Source: Aphrophora alni
Taxonomy: Eukaryota; Arthropoda; Insecta; Hemiptera; Aphrophoridae
Length of the DNA stretch: 64,000 nucleotides
NCBI GenBank assembly: GCA_963513935.1
Contig: OY740768.1
Coordinates: 13,685,993-13,749,992, forward strand
Direction: 5' to 3'
The notes under the pieces were generated by a model, which did not search any database, had not been told where the DNA came from, and saw only the letters and a list, made by a program, of their open reading frames with translations. A program made the translations under genes and the position numbers. Of this stretch, positions 41,301-54,500 are shown piece by piece. Within the stretch, counting starts at the first letter, position 1. Each line of letters opens with the position of its first letter.

Positions 41301-42631
41301 TTTCCTTCGTTTAGTAAATGGAACAATAGTGGTCTTTAATGGGTTTATATTCATGCCCTCTTTGAGACACCAGTTTTTTGTCATGTTAATGGCTTTCTGC
41401 ATTCTCTCCCCTATAACGGAGTCATGCTGGCCCCTCACAGTTATGGTTGTCATCAGCATAACCAAGAACGTCAAACCCAGCCCTGCTCAGGTCGTTTAGT
41501 AGTTCATCCACTACCAGTGACCACAGCAGTGGGGAGATAACTCCCCCTTGTGGGCAGCCTCTTGTGGTACCTACCTCATGTGTAACGCTACCAATGCTGG
41601 TGGATACATGTCTACCCATCAGCATGTTATTTATCCATTGAATGATAAAGTTGTGAATCCCTCTTTTACTGAGAGACTGTGTCATTGAGTCATAGGAAGC
41701 ATTGTCAAAGTCGCCCTCTATGTCCATAAAGACTGATAGGGCTATCCCCTTTGACTCATGTGCTTCCTCTATGGCCTTGACAAGTTGATGCAATGCCGAT
41801 ATTGTTGATTTGCCTTTTTGGTAGGCAAATTGGTATTTATGAAGAGGTGCAATTGTTATAACCTCCATTCTAATGTGTTGGTCCACTAGTTTCTCCATTG
41901 TGTTAAGCATAAACGACGAGAGACTAATTGGACGGTAAACTTTGGGTCGTCTAGGGGCTTTGCACCCCCCTTGTATAGAAATATGACCTTTACTTTCCTC
42001 CATACTTGAGGAACGTGGCCATATAACAAACTGGATCTAAACATTTTGATCAGTATTGAGATTAAATGTCCTGCCCTCTCTGAATGAGTGCCGGGAACAT
42101 TCCATCAGGGCCTGGAGCCTTAAAAGGCTTAAAGGACCCTATGGCCCACTTAATCCTTTCAGGCGATACAATCTTGTTGACAAGGGGACAGTCCATCTTG
42201 AGTTCTGCTCTACTCCTTATGGAACCATTGTACACCCTTGTTTCTCCAGGTGCTATACAACCTGGAAAATGTTTTGTTAATAAAGCTTCCACAGTTTCCT
42301 GGAAGGTTGATGTTATGGTGCCATCTTCACGTTTAAGTGCACCAATGTTTACTTGAGTACCCTTTGAAAGAGCCTTCTGCACCCTGCTAATTTCAGGTGC
42401 TTCATTAAGATTCTCACAGAAGGTCCTCCATGAGCTACGCTTCGATTTACGAAGTGTTACATTTAACTCAGTAAGAGCCTTACGGTACTCTCCCCAGTTA
42501 TTTGTTCTCTTCGCTTTATTAAATTCCCTTCTGGCCTTGCTTCGTAGTTTACTAAGCTCATTGTTCCACCAGGGTACTTTACTGTTAGTTTTTTTGGTTT
42601 TGAGAGGAGAGCTATCCTCAAAGGCCCTCAT
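38322..42631 (-). pseudogene. LINE ORF2 pseudogene (RT + RNase H)
   Basis: Pieces in order along the minus strand: 42631-42062 (start of RT: PWWNNELSKLRSKAR, APGPDGMFPALIQ); 42003-41422 (YRPISLSSFMLNTMEKL, AYQKGKSTISALHQLV, RGCPQGGVISPLLW, GYADD); 41474-40838 (post-RT, CGTTIPLSKEVKYF, then LACLSIIGAMKTTPTAA); 39299-38800 (RNase H: FTDGSK, FQAEVHAIHL, SDSQAALKAL, VWVPGHEGIAGNE); 38810-38322 (FGPRDYQEVITNWANK, LTGHIHCRYHLSKMG, CRYCGEDVERMEHIIMEC). At least four frameshifts are visible: near 42065, near 41950, right after GYADD near 41450, and after GNE near 38805. The copy is dead. Confidence 0.85.
39304..40833. mobile_element. piggyBac-type non-autonomous element inserted in the LINE
   Basis: Flanked by TTAA at 39300-39303 and 40834-40837. 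TIR tips are CCCTTTGCACTCG (left) and CCCTTTGCGCTGG (right, reversed). Four near-identical subterminal palindromes of the type TGGCCAGCACTGCTGGCCA lie at 39319-39337, 39396-39414, 40700-40717 and 40744-40762, two near each end. The 1.5-kb interior is AT-rich without a transposase. Removing it with one TTAA joins the LINE frame exactly (...KVGN|LKGHLEIL...). Confidence 0.92.
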
Positions 42632-42653
42632 TATTGCCTCCAGGTCATTTTAA

Positions 42654-44309
42654 ATTAGAATATAGGCTGTATAATTTACAAGATAGTAAAATTTGTTTTG
42701 ATTAAATTCTTAATATCTCTTAGATCACGTGTGAAATCAACTCTATTTTTTCGTACAAAAATTACCTATAAGTTTTTGAGGAGCTCTGACTTTCTTATGA
42801 AGGCTGACTTTTCAAGAGGTAAACTATGTTTACACAGATTCCTCAATATCTTGTATAAAACTGATTTTTCTAAGTTATTAACCAAGCAAGGCATAGAAGT
42901 ATTACGCCACTTTTAATAAATAAATAATTGAATCTACTAATGACAGAATTTTTAACTATGATTTCGAAAGTATTTCTGTTATTCATCTTTAGGCAGGAAG
43001 TATAAACACATATCAGTACCTCACTATTGGTCATAAAACAAAGTTAAATAACACACAAACTTAATACATTAGAACTTTTGATTGTAAAGCCTGACATGTT
43101 AGTATGTTTTAAACTGTACATTTCTCATAATACCAAATGTTCACTTTACACCAAAATCAAAGTTTTACCTTTTCCCCTCCCCAAGTCTTGGAGAAAAATG
43201 TGCAACGAATAGCATTGTTTTGTCAAGGATTTAAGGTTAAATAAGGTCAAAAATAGGCAGGTTTACTAAATGTAGACTATTGGCAAGATGTGTTGATGCT
43301 CCATTTTGTGCTTACTAGCTACCTGGTGAATTGTTATCCAGAGGCTAGCTGGCCAAAAATAACCAACTAGATTAAGACATCAGAAAAACCTGTAACAGAC
43401 AAGTCAGAACTAAAGCCTGCAATAACAAGACTTAAATAATCAACACGTGGAAACATAGGCCAAATCACGAACCTCAGGTTGCCTGACTTTGTTAGCCCAA
43501 ATACAACATATTCATGCAAGCCAAAATTGCAGTCATGCCAGATGTTGAGTTTGAAATGTAGCATCTACATATCTTAATACTTAACAAGTCATTCAAATAA
43601 ATATCATAGCGTACTAAATAATAAATTGACCCAAGACTGTGTAAAGAGCTGAAAAGTGGAAAGTATTCTTGTTCTCTGAGGCCTGTATTGTGTTAGTTTG
43701 AAATATGTACTGAACTTCTAATTTGTAGGTGCTTGCTGAGTACTTATAGCCCTGAACGGCAAGATGTATATGCACAAATGTTTCTTTTAAAAGTTATACA
43801 GCATAAAATTCTTTACAAAAATTATATATTCGGGTTCCAATTTTTTATTTTGAGCACTGATGGAGGTGCAGAAAACAATTCATCAGGGTGATCATTCGTG
43901 ATTACACTATTAATAAATTAGTAATTTTTTTATGTAGCAAGTAATGTTTTAACGTTTATTTAAATTTGTTATAAATATTCTAACTCCAATATCTGAACTG
44001 TTTATCTAAATTTTAAAACAATAATATTGAATCTTTAGTGATGTTATTGTATGTGTGTAGTAAAAATATTTTAGTTTTTCTATTGGGATACATAATTAAT
44101 TAGTTACTTTTATATGGATCCAAGGTTACTCACCCTCCTGTCACTGTGACCCAAATGATCGTTTCAAAAATTAATTATCTTTCAATATGGTAAATTGACC
44201 GAGATATAAATAGTTCCTTCATGTTTATTTCTTCTTCAACAATGAAAATTTTGAAACTTGATAAGATGATTTTTATGAGAAATTTTATGCTTTGTGATTA
44301 CTTCTTATG
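42654..44309. other. Intergenic sequence without recognised features
   Basis: Ordinary AT-rich sequence. Short open frames on both strands show no family resemblance. No repeats of note. Confidence 0.5.
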
Positions 44310-44317
44310 GTGTGTCC

Positions 44318-45025
44318 CATGGGCGTATCCAGGATCAAAACAGGGGGGGGGGGCAAGCCATGGTCATTCACCTGTAACATATTAAAGCGGGAAATGCGAA
44401 TGAAAACAAAATTTTGAAGAAAATTTTATGTAATTATAGTAGTACTTTTTGACTATTATTTGCTTGACAAAAACGATTCAGGTTTTCTATTTTAATTACA
44501 GGTCCTATACTAATAAAATTTTTCTTGGGTTTGAAGAAAACTTGTTCAACACTTTCGTTTCAATCTAGTCTACAAGTACACTTCAATGATGAATTCCAAC
44601 TAACTAACTCTGTCTCTAAACTCAGTAATGACGCGAATGATGGGACTACGAACCAGTGTTGCCACTTTCCAGAATGACAAAACAAAATTATTGGGAGATG
44701 GTCTTGAATATTTTTACTGTCTGTTTGTAATATTGCTTTCTATAAGTTAAATTGTTTGAATTCAACCATAAACCAATACACTTGAAAACGTAATACTACA
44801 GTATAACTAAAATGATTTGTAAAATTACTGTTATGGTAGAACTTCTTAAATTAAAAACTCATACATTTAAATTAAAATCTTACATCCGACGTCATTAGAG
44901 ACCAGAATGATTTTGACACGCTATTCTGTCACTAAGTTTCTTTCATAACTTTATGACCATTTAATTTTTTCTTTTATGCTGCTTCTAGGGGGAGGGGCAG
45001 CTGCTCCTCGCTGGGTACGCCCATG
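44318..45025. mobile_element. hAT-type MITE with perfect 8-bp target duplication
   Basis: The direct repeat GTGTGTCC flanks the element at 44310-44317 and 45026-45033. Tips are inverted: left CATGGGCGTATCCAG, right reversed CATGGGCGTACCCAG. The 8-bp duplication and the GGGCGTANCCAG tip are typical of hAT-derived elements. A G-run (about 11) lies at 44342-44352. No transposase frame; 708 bp. Confidence 0.9.
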
Positions 45026-45103
45026 GTGTGTCCAGCTTCAGATGTCGATGACATGACACATTTTGTATATTTGAAGTAGCAATTGTTCCAAGCATTAAGG
45101 AGA

Positions 45104-45719
45104 CAAGGATTATTAACATTGGTGGTTGATTGATATTTTGTTTATGAAGTTCTTTTTTCAGTTTCTCCTTAAGGTGGTTGTCCTCCACTTCATACTTCAG
45201 AGTGGTATGTTCCCAGTTTTCTGCAAACTGCCCATCCCACGCACAAAGTTGAAACGGTGGAGATATTTCTGTGTAACTATATATGCTGTTCTGGAGCGAT
45301 AAATGAATGTCTGTGACGTTTCATATGTATTTGTAGTTTGCTTGTTTATTTGTATTAGAAAGAGTGATCTGCCTGTTGTTTCTTGTCCCAACTTTCAACC
45401 TATTCTCTTACAAGGTTACTTCTAGCCTCTTTGTAAAAACCTACTTTGAGTGTTTCCGTTGCAATCGATTTCAGATGAAACTGAAGAGGCTTTTTGCAAC
45501 CTTGTCACTTATCAGCTCTTTCATTGCCCAATATGCTGCAATATTCAGGAATGTACTTGAGGTTTACAATTTTTGTCTTTATAAATTCCTGTAGCAATTT
45601 GTGGATAGGTTGCATAAAGTGGTGGTAGGTGTAGCCAGTTTGTAAGCCATAATAATTTTTTGTACAGTGTTGAAGGCCCAGCTAGTATTGCCATGAGCTT
45701 TGTTATGCTTATATAACAT
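45104..45719 (-). pseudogene. Decayed coding sequence, family unknown
   Basis: From a methionine at 45719 one frame of the minus strand runs about 200 codons with only six stops and no frameshift needed: MLYKHNKAHGNTSWAFNTVQ, FLNIAAYWAMKELISDKVAK, SPPFQLCAWDGQFAENWEHT, YEVEDNHLKEKLKKELHKQN. Composition is coding-like and more GC-rich than its flanks. The hAT MITE is inserted just beyond its 3' end. I do not recognise the family; a retroelement or transposase fossil is most likely. Confidence 0.35.
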
Positions 45720-45931
45720 GGATGGAATATTTTTCTTAACAAAAAAGGTATTAAACAAAGATATTAGAAGTTTTTCAATTTTAGTAAAAGTTTGATTTTG
45801 ACAAAAACATATGTTAGGGAAAAAAACTTGTCATTCATAGCTGGCTGGAGTCTGAACTATAATTCTACTAAACTAACAACATGATTACTAACACTTTTCA
45901 GGAAACAATTTTTATTCTCTCACATATACAG

Positions 45932-45933
<2 letters not shown>

Positions 45934-46016
<83 letters not shown>
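45934..46016. repeat. Compound (CA)n (TA)n (GA)n microsatellite
   Basis: CA repeats, then about 40 bp of TA repeats, then about 28 bp of GA repeats without interruption. Confidence 0.95.
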
Positions 46017-46019
<3 letters not shown>

Positions 46020-47192
46020 TTATGTGTTGGCTCTAAAAACTGATGTCGAGTGTTTTGTGGAAATATCCATTGAATGTTTTTTCCCCTTGTTTAAAGCCGA
46101 AAAAACTCTTTGTCTTCATCTCCTCATATAAAATAAAGAATCCTAGCTTTTGAATACTCTAATAACTTCAGGGTCAAAAAAAAAACAAGAAATGGTAACG
46201 ATGACCTGATAGTAAAGATAAAGAGACGTATCTAACCCAAGATTACATGAAAAAAAAGTATATTCTGTTATAGTCCCTTAGGATAGCCACACTGGGACTT
46301 GCTACACCTTTTGGAATGATTTCTCTGTCGTTTGTGCGGTGTTCTACAGACCAAATGAATAGCCAGATTTTGTCCATTTCTCAAGTTTTGTGTTTTTGAT
46401 TACTCAACAACTGTCTCAAATTTTAAATTCAATTTTCTTAAAATCTACTAATGATTTTGATAAAATTTTGTTAAAATGTAGCCTGTAAGTCTGTAATTAA
46501 AATCATTACAGCTGATAAAATTAATTTATTGATAAAAAATACTAGAAATACTAATTCTTTGTAATTTATTAGATTCCAGTGCACAGCAGTCAACTTGATA
46601 ATTATTTCAAAAGTTGACCATAAAGTGCTGGAAGACCAAGAAACGTTTTTGTTTGTTCTAATAACCAAGACTTCTTTCTTTTGTTTCATATATTTTTTGT
46701 AGTCTCTGGTTTTCAAAGTATTTGTGATCAAATATTTCGATTGTACACTATTTTGAAACAGATATGTGAACAATTTTGTGGTACATGGCTTAATAATAGT
46801 ATAAAACATTTTCTTAAAATTTGGTATTGATATCTCAATCTGTTTTTAAAAGAGACAGGCTGGAAATTTGTTTATAGGAACTTTTTCCTTTTTTTTTTAT
46901 GACAACCTAAAGTGTGGCAGTGTAGACTACTTACTGGGTAATTTAGTATATGTTCAGTGGGTTAAAATAAACAAAAAATCCAAATAGCATAAGTCTAAAA
47001 ATGGTCTGTTTGACATCTGATTTAAAAATAATAAAATTTGAATGTAATGGATTTAGTTATTGAGTCAAAATTGTGTATATATTTTAAAGTCATGTTAATT
47101 AAATAATGTTTTTAATTCAGCCACTTCGAAAATAGACTCCTTTTAAGCCAATTGTCTCATATAGTTGGTTTTTATTGCAAATTGAAGGATAA

Positions 47193-47198
<6 letters not shown>

Positions 47199-47236
<38 letters not shown>
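47199..47236. repeat. (TA)n microsatellite
   Basis: About 38 bp of uninterrupted AT dinucleotides. Confidence 0.9.
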
Positions 47237-47237
<1 letters not shown>

Positions 47238-48197
47238 CATTTTTCCTAATAGGACACACAATAAATAACCTTATAAATGGTTTATTGAAGTTTCCATAAT
47301 CTGTAGCTAGGTCAAGAGAAAGCTCTGAAAATCCAAATTTTTTCCTTTAGTATCTAGTCTATTATGGCAGGACTAAGTCGATTGTGAGCTTGATTGAAAC
47401 TGACAGTGGATTTTTAGAAAATAGTAATGATAATATTATTTATATTTATGGCGAAGCTATTTTGTTTAGATTTCATTCAGATATAAGTTCAGCTGACTTG
47501 CTAATGGAGATAAGTTGTTTGGCACTTCCAAAATACTAACTTGTTTTTTTTTTTTAAATCTATTTTTTACATTTTATAATAGTATATATTTATATGGTAT
47601 TTTGTAGTAATGTTAATGTTTTCTCCTTACTTTTGATTTTAAAACATAAAAAAGATATTTGAAAAGAAACTTGCACCCCCTCCCCTCCCTTAACATTGTT
47701 ATTAATTTAATGCCTAACTTAATGACAAAGTTAACAGGGTCCAAGTTTCTTTTTAGCTGCTCTATATATTTTAATAAAAAGTTTTATTAGCCATAAAGCT
47801 TTTATCGTACTTTAAACCAAAACAAAGCAAATTTTACAGTTAAAAAAAAAACTAGAATATTAGGTTTAAAAATGACAAAATTTGAAATCATAAAAAAAGT
47901 TATTTTTTTGTAGGGGGGGGGGGAGTAGAGAAGTTAAAGTAATAAAACAGGTTTCCATTAAACAATAAAATTGACCTCCAAATAAACTTAAGAAGATTCA
48001 CAAAATAAATTGATATTTTAGTTTCCCCTTGACACCAAGCAACTTTGATTAAAAACTTTTTTTTATCTCGCATTTAGTTTTAGAAATATTCTTGGTGGAA
48101 GTTTTCATATGAATACACCTTTTTAAGGATCTTTAAATAATTTCACTACAAAAGATTTTTTTTTCATATTTTTATAAACTATTATACAAAACATGAT

Positions 48198-48504
48198 TTA
48201 CACTAATTTTTTCTTTTTCGATGTCTTAACAGATTTTGTTTCAGTATTTCCTCTATATAATCGCTTAAAAATAGCTGTTAATATCAGATACACTATTACA
48301 AGAACTAACACTACACCTCCAAATAATGCAGCAATCACATCAAGGAGATAATATTGATACCATGTTAGGTTAATAGCAGCTGTGAACAGATGTGGTGCCC
48401 CCTTGTGGCGAATAACATATTCAATCCAGTACATTGCAGTGTCCATTGGAGACAAGGGGTTGTCACGAAGTATAGAGGAATATTTTAACGTTGTTTCTTT
48501 GATG
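48198..48504 (-). CDS. UGT exon 5: C-terminal membrane anchor
   Basis: Acceptor ATTTTCAG. It encodes IKETTLKYSSILRDNPLSPM, DTAMYWIEYVIRHKGAPHL, the membrane helix DVIAALFGGVVLVLVIVYLI and the tail ending KTSKKKKLV, stop at 48198-48200. RDNPLSPMDTAMYWIEYVIRHKGAPHL-type sequence is highly conserved in insect UGTs. Confidence 0.96.
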
Positions 48505-51500
48505 CTGAAAATTATAAAAATTAATATTAGTCTATGTGTGAGGAAGTCAAATGCCATAGATAATGTTTGAAACTGGAATAATAAACAAATATATTTGATT
48601 TGTCAACCCACTTAGATAAAAAAATTAAATTAAAAATCAGAGACTCTAATCAATCTTAGTTTCATTCTGTTTGGTGAATTCAGAAACTAGGTAGCACGAT
48701 AGATGTCAAATTAAAGGTCATTGTTCAAAAATACAAGTTGGATAAAAAATGGATAAGTTTTTTCATATGTAGCCTTTAAGTACATAAACAAAATGTATTT
48801 GTGGCATTTCTCAAAAAATGCCGATTCAACAGTTATTTTTAAAAAATCAGCCATGAGGCTATTATAAAATATGTAATTTCTGTAGTCAGTTGTGAAAATT
48901 AAAGAGTTAAACTTCTGTGAAAAATTGCAAGTATAAAAAATATATTATAGTAAAGTTCTGGAATAATCTGCAAAAAACAAAAATAACCTTGACCACCACT
49001 TGATTTTAATAAAATACGACTTGCTAAGGAAAGCAAGATTAGGCCCTAATATAATTAAATGTTGCTTCATAGACTGATTATATGGTTCATTTTTAGTTTT
49101 AGATGGACAACTGCTGACCTGCCATTTTGGTTTGTTTTATTTGCTTGTGGGGTGATGGTGACAGAGAGTTTGTATAACTTTTTGCACCATTTATTTAGTA
49201 GTTACCAATACTTGAATAGAAATTAGTCAAATTCAAAAACATTACATCTATCAACCAATAAAAACTATAAAAAAACCTTATCTGCTATCATTTATTTTTT
49301 GTAAAAATAAATATTCAACTCTGTCCCTCATTGGACTACATGGTTGGATACCACAGTCTAAACTGTACCCCTTTACAGTCGAAGAGATAGTCTGTCGGTA
49401 GACTTCATGCGAAATGGGTCCTATATCAAAGTTTAAAATTTCGAGTCATTTGATTCACCTGCATAGATATATGGTAAAAATACCACAAGTAGAAAGACAT
49501 TCCATAAATGTGTTCTGAAAACCTTAAAATACAGAGACAATGTAGATTTCAAAATGTTTACTCTACCATTATCTAATTATTGTAAAGTAATAAATTGAAA
49601 CTTCGGTGACTGGTATAAACTGTTATAAACTCTCGTATGTAATTACTTTAATTTGATTAAAAGTCACCCATGTCAATGCACAAAAAGCAAATGAAAATGA
49701 TCAGCCTGGATTTGGAATTCATGACCCCTCACCCCCATAAATATATGTGAATTATTAAAAATCATCCAAAAGCTATTATAGCTCTCAACAGATTTTATGT
49801 TAAATATAAATAGCTTTTCTTTGATTTTTTTAAACATACAGTCAGTAAGTAATGTTTATCATTCAAATTATATTTAATGTGAAAAGTTAATGAAAAATAA
49901 ACTACTGTCACATTCTGTTTAAAATATTTTCTATTTTGTACATCATTACTTAGCTGCGACTGACAAGGGGGCTGTCCACCTGGGGTGAGCTACGCAAGGA
50001 GACAAGAGGGGTTTTTTAAATTTTAACAGGTTTTTTACTTTACAAAAAATATGAAGAAATCTGTATTTGTTATTTCCCTTATAAACCAAAACAGGTCATT
50101 AAAAATAAAGATCAATTTTGAACTGTATATACATGTACATGATTCTTTCTCTGTATCTCTCCATTTTTCAATTATCCCCTTTGCATCCCTCCAGGCCTAG
50201 TTTGACATTATGTGAACTTTGGCCCTGAAGATGATATATTCACTGTTGCCCAACTTTTACTGTATATACAGAATTATAGTGCCCATTTTACAGCAAGAAA
50301 CAACTAGTATTTATTTAAATGAATAAAACATCATCGCTTTTAGTTTAGCCAGTGAAATAAATATCCTCTGTGAGTGGTAGGACATTGATACCATAATTTT
50401 TGTCCTACCCCTTCTGGTTGTAGAAAATAATCTATTTATTAATTTCTTTGTCAAACTGAGGATGTAAAGGGTATCATATAAACAAATAAATAGTTATTTG
50501 TGCAACTAGTGGGCAAAGTGGCACTTTTTTAAACGAGAGAAAAATGTTGACGCACGAGGCTTGCCGAGTGCGTCAATTTTATCGAGTTTAAAAAAGACAC
50601 TTTTCTCACGAATTGCACATTATACTTTGTCTACAGTTGTTATTTTGTGACAAATAATAACATACCTACAAATAAAATATGTGCTCCAATGAGTAGAAGT
50701 TCTCACGTCAAAACTGAGGTTATTTATGAATATTACAAATAACTTAGGTGTATTGTTGAGGAAACGGGATTGCCAACTTCAAAACTCGGCAAACGAAAAA
50801 TACTCTCCGTGTACATACACTGTCAATCATCTTCATGAATAATTACTTCCTTTTTCAACTTTAAAACGTTGTTTTGTTGTTTATTTATGTTATTTTACAT
50901 GAAAGAATTAATCTAACCTACATACGGGACATTTCCTGTATATTATAAATCAATTCAAATAAACGTAACCTAAATTCCGTTTTGTTCGGTTGCCATTCGG
51001 AGTGTGAAAAGTAGTGGGCAAAGTAAAACTGTTGAGAAATCAGCTGTTTTGCAAACTAATTTAAATGAACAAAATGCCACTTTGTCAACAACTGTAGACA
51101 AAACACATTTTACTTCTCTTATATAGTATCATTTTAAGACCAATCCCATTCATTTTTATGTTAAAATTAATATATTTTTATGAGATTAAAAAAATTGGTC
51201 ACCATATTGGAATTAACATTTCAATGGTTATTATTACATGACAGATTTTGTTTTGTTTGGTTTAATTAACGGTGAAAATCTCTCATTTTTTTATTACCTA
51301 GAAAAAAGAGCATAAAATAGAGACCCCCTAACCTTCAAATACTTTAGTAGGGTCAGAAGAGAACAAGAGAAACCGGATAGGAAAGATGAAAGAGAGGAAT
51401 CGTTGCTAGACTATATGAAGAAAGGTAAAGATCCAGCTAGATATTCGGAATTGCTACACTTCCTACTCACTATAAGTGAGCCTTTGAGGGGATTATATCA

Positions 51501-54500
51501 GTGACAAGTACTTTGATAAGTCTATTGTAACAAAAACTTTAGTAAAAACTCATTATCCCCTCAAAAAAATAGTGATGTCGAAAATAAATTAACACTATAT
51601 TTTACTTATTTTTTTTTTGTTATCTACTAATAATATTTGATAATGGTGTACCATCTTCTCCAATAAAATGTCTTATTTAATCTCTTTTACTTCATTTAGT
51701 AATATTTAATTATTTTCTTTCTTTTATAAATTCTTCCTTTAATTTTTGAATTCCTTAATTCTCTGAGTCTTTCTCAGTTTAAAAGGGGATCCCTTTGATA
51801 TCTTTTGGGGCAGATGAGGCTCCACATGGCCATAGATTCTTGTGTCATCGAGTTTCACTCTTTTTGCAATACTTAATCAATAAAAGCATAATTAGAATGT
51901 TGTGAACATTTTAATTTATGGTTTTGACCATGTTTGTGACTTTTTGTTCATATGATGGCACACTGATCACTATCTCTCCAGTTCCTATAAACTATTGAAC
52001 ATTATACTTACATAGGTTTTATGGCTTCCTTTACAGCCCAAATGACAGACTCTTCAGTAACATTATCAAAGTCTAGATACACACCAAAACCAGCTGTTTC
52101 TGCTTGTTTGGCATTCTTTGGTTGATCACCAAATATTGGTATTACTACCATTGGTACTCCACGGTGTACTGACTCTGTTATGCTAACAATACCTCCATGT
52201 GTTATGAAAGCTTTGAGATTAGGATGGGCTGAAAACATAATTTCTTATAGTATAATAATATTTAATTAGGTTTGGAATAATTAATATATTCCATATCGTA
52301 GCATATTCTTTTTATTCACAAATAACAACACTCCACCCTCCCCAATTTTCAATATCTAATCCACTGTTAAACTAAACACACTACTCAGCATGTAAGACTG
52401 TATAATGGAATTATTTCATGAGCACCATATGTTTGTATACTCTTAAGTTCAAAATGTGCAAAGGCTATTCATTATACTAAAACATGCAGTATAAACAAAT
52501 AAATTGTGATAACTAATAAAAATCGGTAATTAATGGTTTCACGATCAGTAATTTATGACAATAATTATTGAAAAACTTCATTACAAAAACTGTGTACAGA
52601 TGGGTTGTGAAAATATTAACAGACACACAGAAAAATAAGGTTCTAATTTAAATATTTTTGCAAAGGAAGGGGATGGGTAGTTTGAACACATCATTCCTGG
52701 AGATGAAACACGGGTTATGAACACAAAAGTCATCATCTTCGAAAGCGGAAGTTAAATAACCATGTTTTGCTTCAAAAATCATGGCCACTATTCTTTTTTA
52801 TTAATTTTATGGTACGTGGAATGAGTAATAATGCCGGCATGTTCTGTGGAAACTTAGATGAGCTATATACCACCAAAGTATAGCTTGTTATTCAGTGGTA
52901 TTGTGTTTTTTTACGATAACATTTGACCTCCACAGCAGGTCATACAATACAAGTGTTGCAAAAATTTCATTTGTTTTGTTCAAGAAACTGGCAGTGGACT
53001 TATATAAAGATGGAATGAGGAATCTGCTGTTATAATAAATGTTTTTTATCTTTTAATGCGTTCTTAATCTTTTAATGTTAGTGTGTTTAAGTTAAAAACC
53101 TGTTTTATATCAAATTGTTTGTAAAAATAATCAGTTTATTTATTAAAGTGTAAATGATACTGATCTCCTATATGGCAGAATCGCATTGACAACAATTAAT
53201 TGTAGGTGTGTCTACAATTTTAAATTATCTACAAGTTTTATTCTAAACGTAAAATAATTAAGAACAATATATTTTTTATATTTACTTACTTAATATATCA
53301 GTTTGTGGTAACCATTTTGAAATTTTCACATTACTAGGCTGATTAGGCAAGGATTCTGTTTCCCATTTCCACAATACTTTGTAAGGAAGTTTTGAAAAAG
53401 CTGAAATAAAAGCATCTTTTGTTTGTTCCGGCATCATTGAACTCTTCACGTTACTTCCAAGACTAAAGTAAATAACTCCTTCTTTGGCATTGTCCAGATA
53501 AGTTTCGATGTCCTGCAAGCAACATAATCATAATTAATTATTGTCAATCAGACTTAAAAATATTACATATTCTGCAAACATATTATAAATTAGGTCTGTA
53601 CTTTACCATTATTTACATAAAAAATGTATTTACATTTTTTATTTACTGATTTTCTAGCATATTGTATATATAAAAGTTCATTTATAGAAACCATCCGTTT
53701 GTCATACGGCATTCATCTGTATGCTATTAATTCAGGAGATCGTACCTAGCAATTCCGAAAATGATACCAGATTAACTGTTAAACCTATCTCACATTTTTC
53801 AAATCTTGTTTCTGTGTGATCATTATAATATCAATGTAATTTCGATAAAATAACTGGATCGATATGTAGTGAATACAATCCGTTTCCTTTTGGAAATAAT
53901 ACATACATAGTTTTAAATAAGTCGCTCAGAAAAAAATTCAAAATAATTTCTGGCAATGTTACAATTCAGTTCTTGCTCCCACTGTCCTTGAAGAATGATG
54001 TTAATTTTAAAGATTTTCAGAACATGCTTATTCATATTCAGGTTATAGTTTAATAGGGCACATAGTCTATTAGATTAGATTTTGATAGGACACACAGGTT
54101 TACCTTGGAAAGTGGTCTTAGGTATTACCTAATAGAACTTTAGTGTTTTTGTGTGTGTTTTCTTACTTGTGTACTATTAGATAATACCAAGGACCACTGT
54201 CCAAGGTAAACCTGTGTGTCCTATCCATACAAATTTTTATTCATATTCAGTTAGACATAAATGAGGATATACTTTATGATGAATTTTGTTCTTTAAAAGA
54301 TGTAATAGGTACATAAATTTTAAGTGATGGTAACACTGTGTAAAAGTGGGTATTTGTGATGACTAAGGGAAAAGTCAAAGCTACGAGTATTAAGGCTCGG
54401 AGATAAATTTAATTTTTGTCTTTGTTCTCAATATAAAACCATCCAATGCTCATATATAAGGAGTTTTTTCTTTGATGAACAGTAAATGGTCTAATGATAG

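Larger units (their letters stand above)
38224..42646 (-). mobile_element. 5'-truncated LINE with RT and RNase H, split by a piggyBac MITE
   Basis: The element lies between two copies of ATTTTAA (38217-38223 and 42647-42653), a likely 7-bp target duplication, and ends in a (TAA)n tail on the minus strand (about 38224-38236). The endonuclease part is missing, so it is 5'-truncated. It encodes reverse transcriptase, RNase H and a C-terminal Cys/His motif. RNase H and a TAA tail fit the I-like group of LINEs, but the clade is not proven. A 1.53-kb insert (39304-40833) interrupts it. A C-run occurs near 38297-38310. Confidence 0.85.
45760..48197. other. Intergenic sequence and UGT 3' flank
   Basis: It holds a (CA)n/(TA)n/(GA)n compound microsatellite (45934-46016), a (TA)n tract (47199-47236), a G-run at 47914-47923 and otherwise AT-rich sequence. 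Part of 47.9-48.2 kb is presumably the UGT 3' UTR on the minus strand; no certain poly(A) signal was chosen. Confidence 0.5.
48505..52011 (-). other. UGT intron 4 with a palindromic element
   Basis: 3.5 kb, AT-rich. It contains an inverted-repeat element at 50500-51110 and an inverted copy of repeat family R at 51300-51490, listed separately. No gene was recognised. Confidence 0.55.

Noticed and set aside
46471..46809. 112-codon minus-strand frame between the genes
   Set aside because: AT-driven composition, no motif, no neighbours suggesting a gene.
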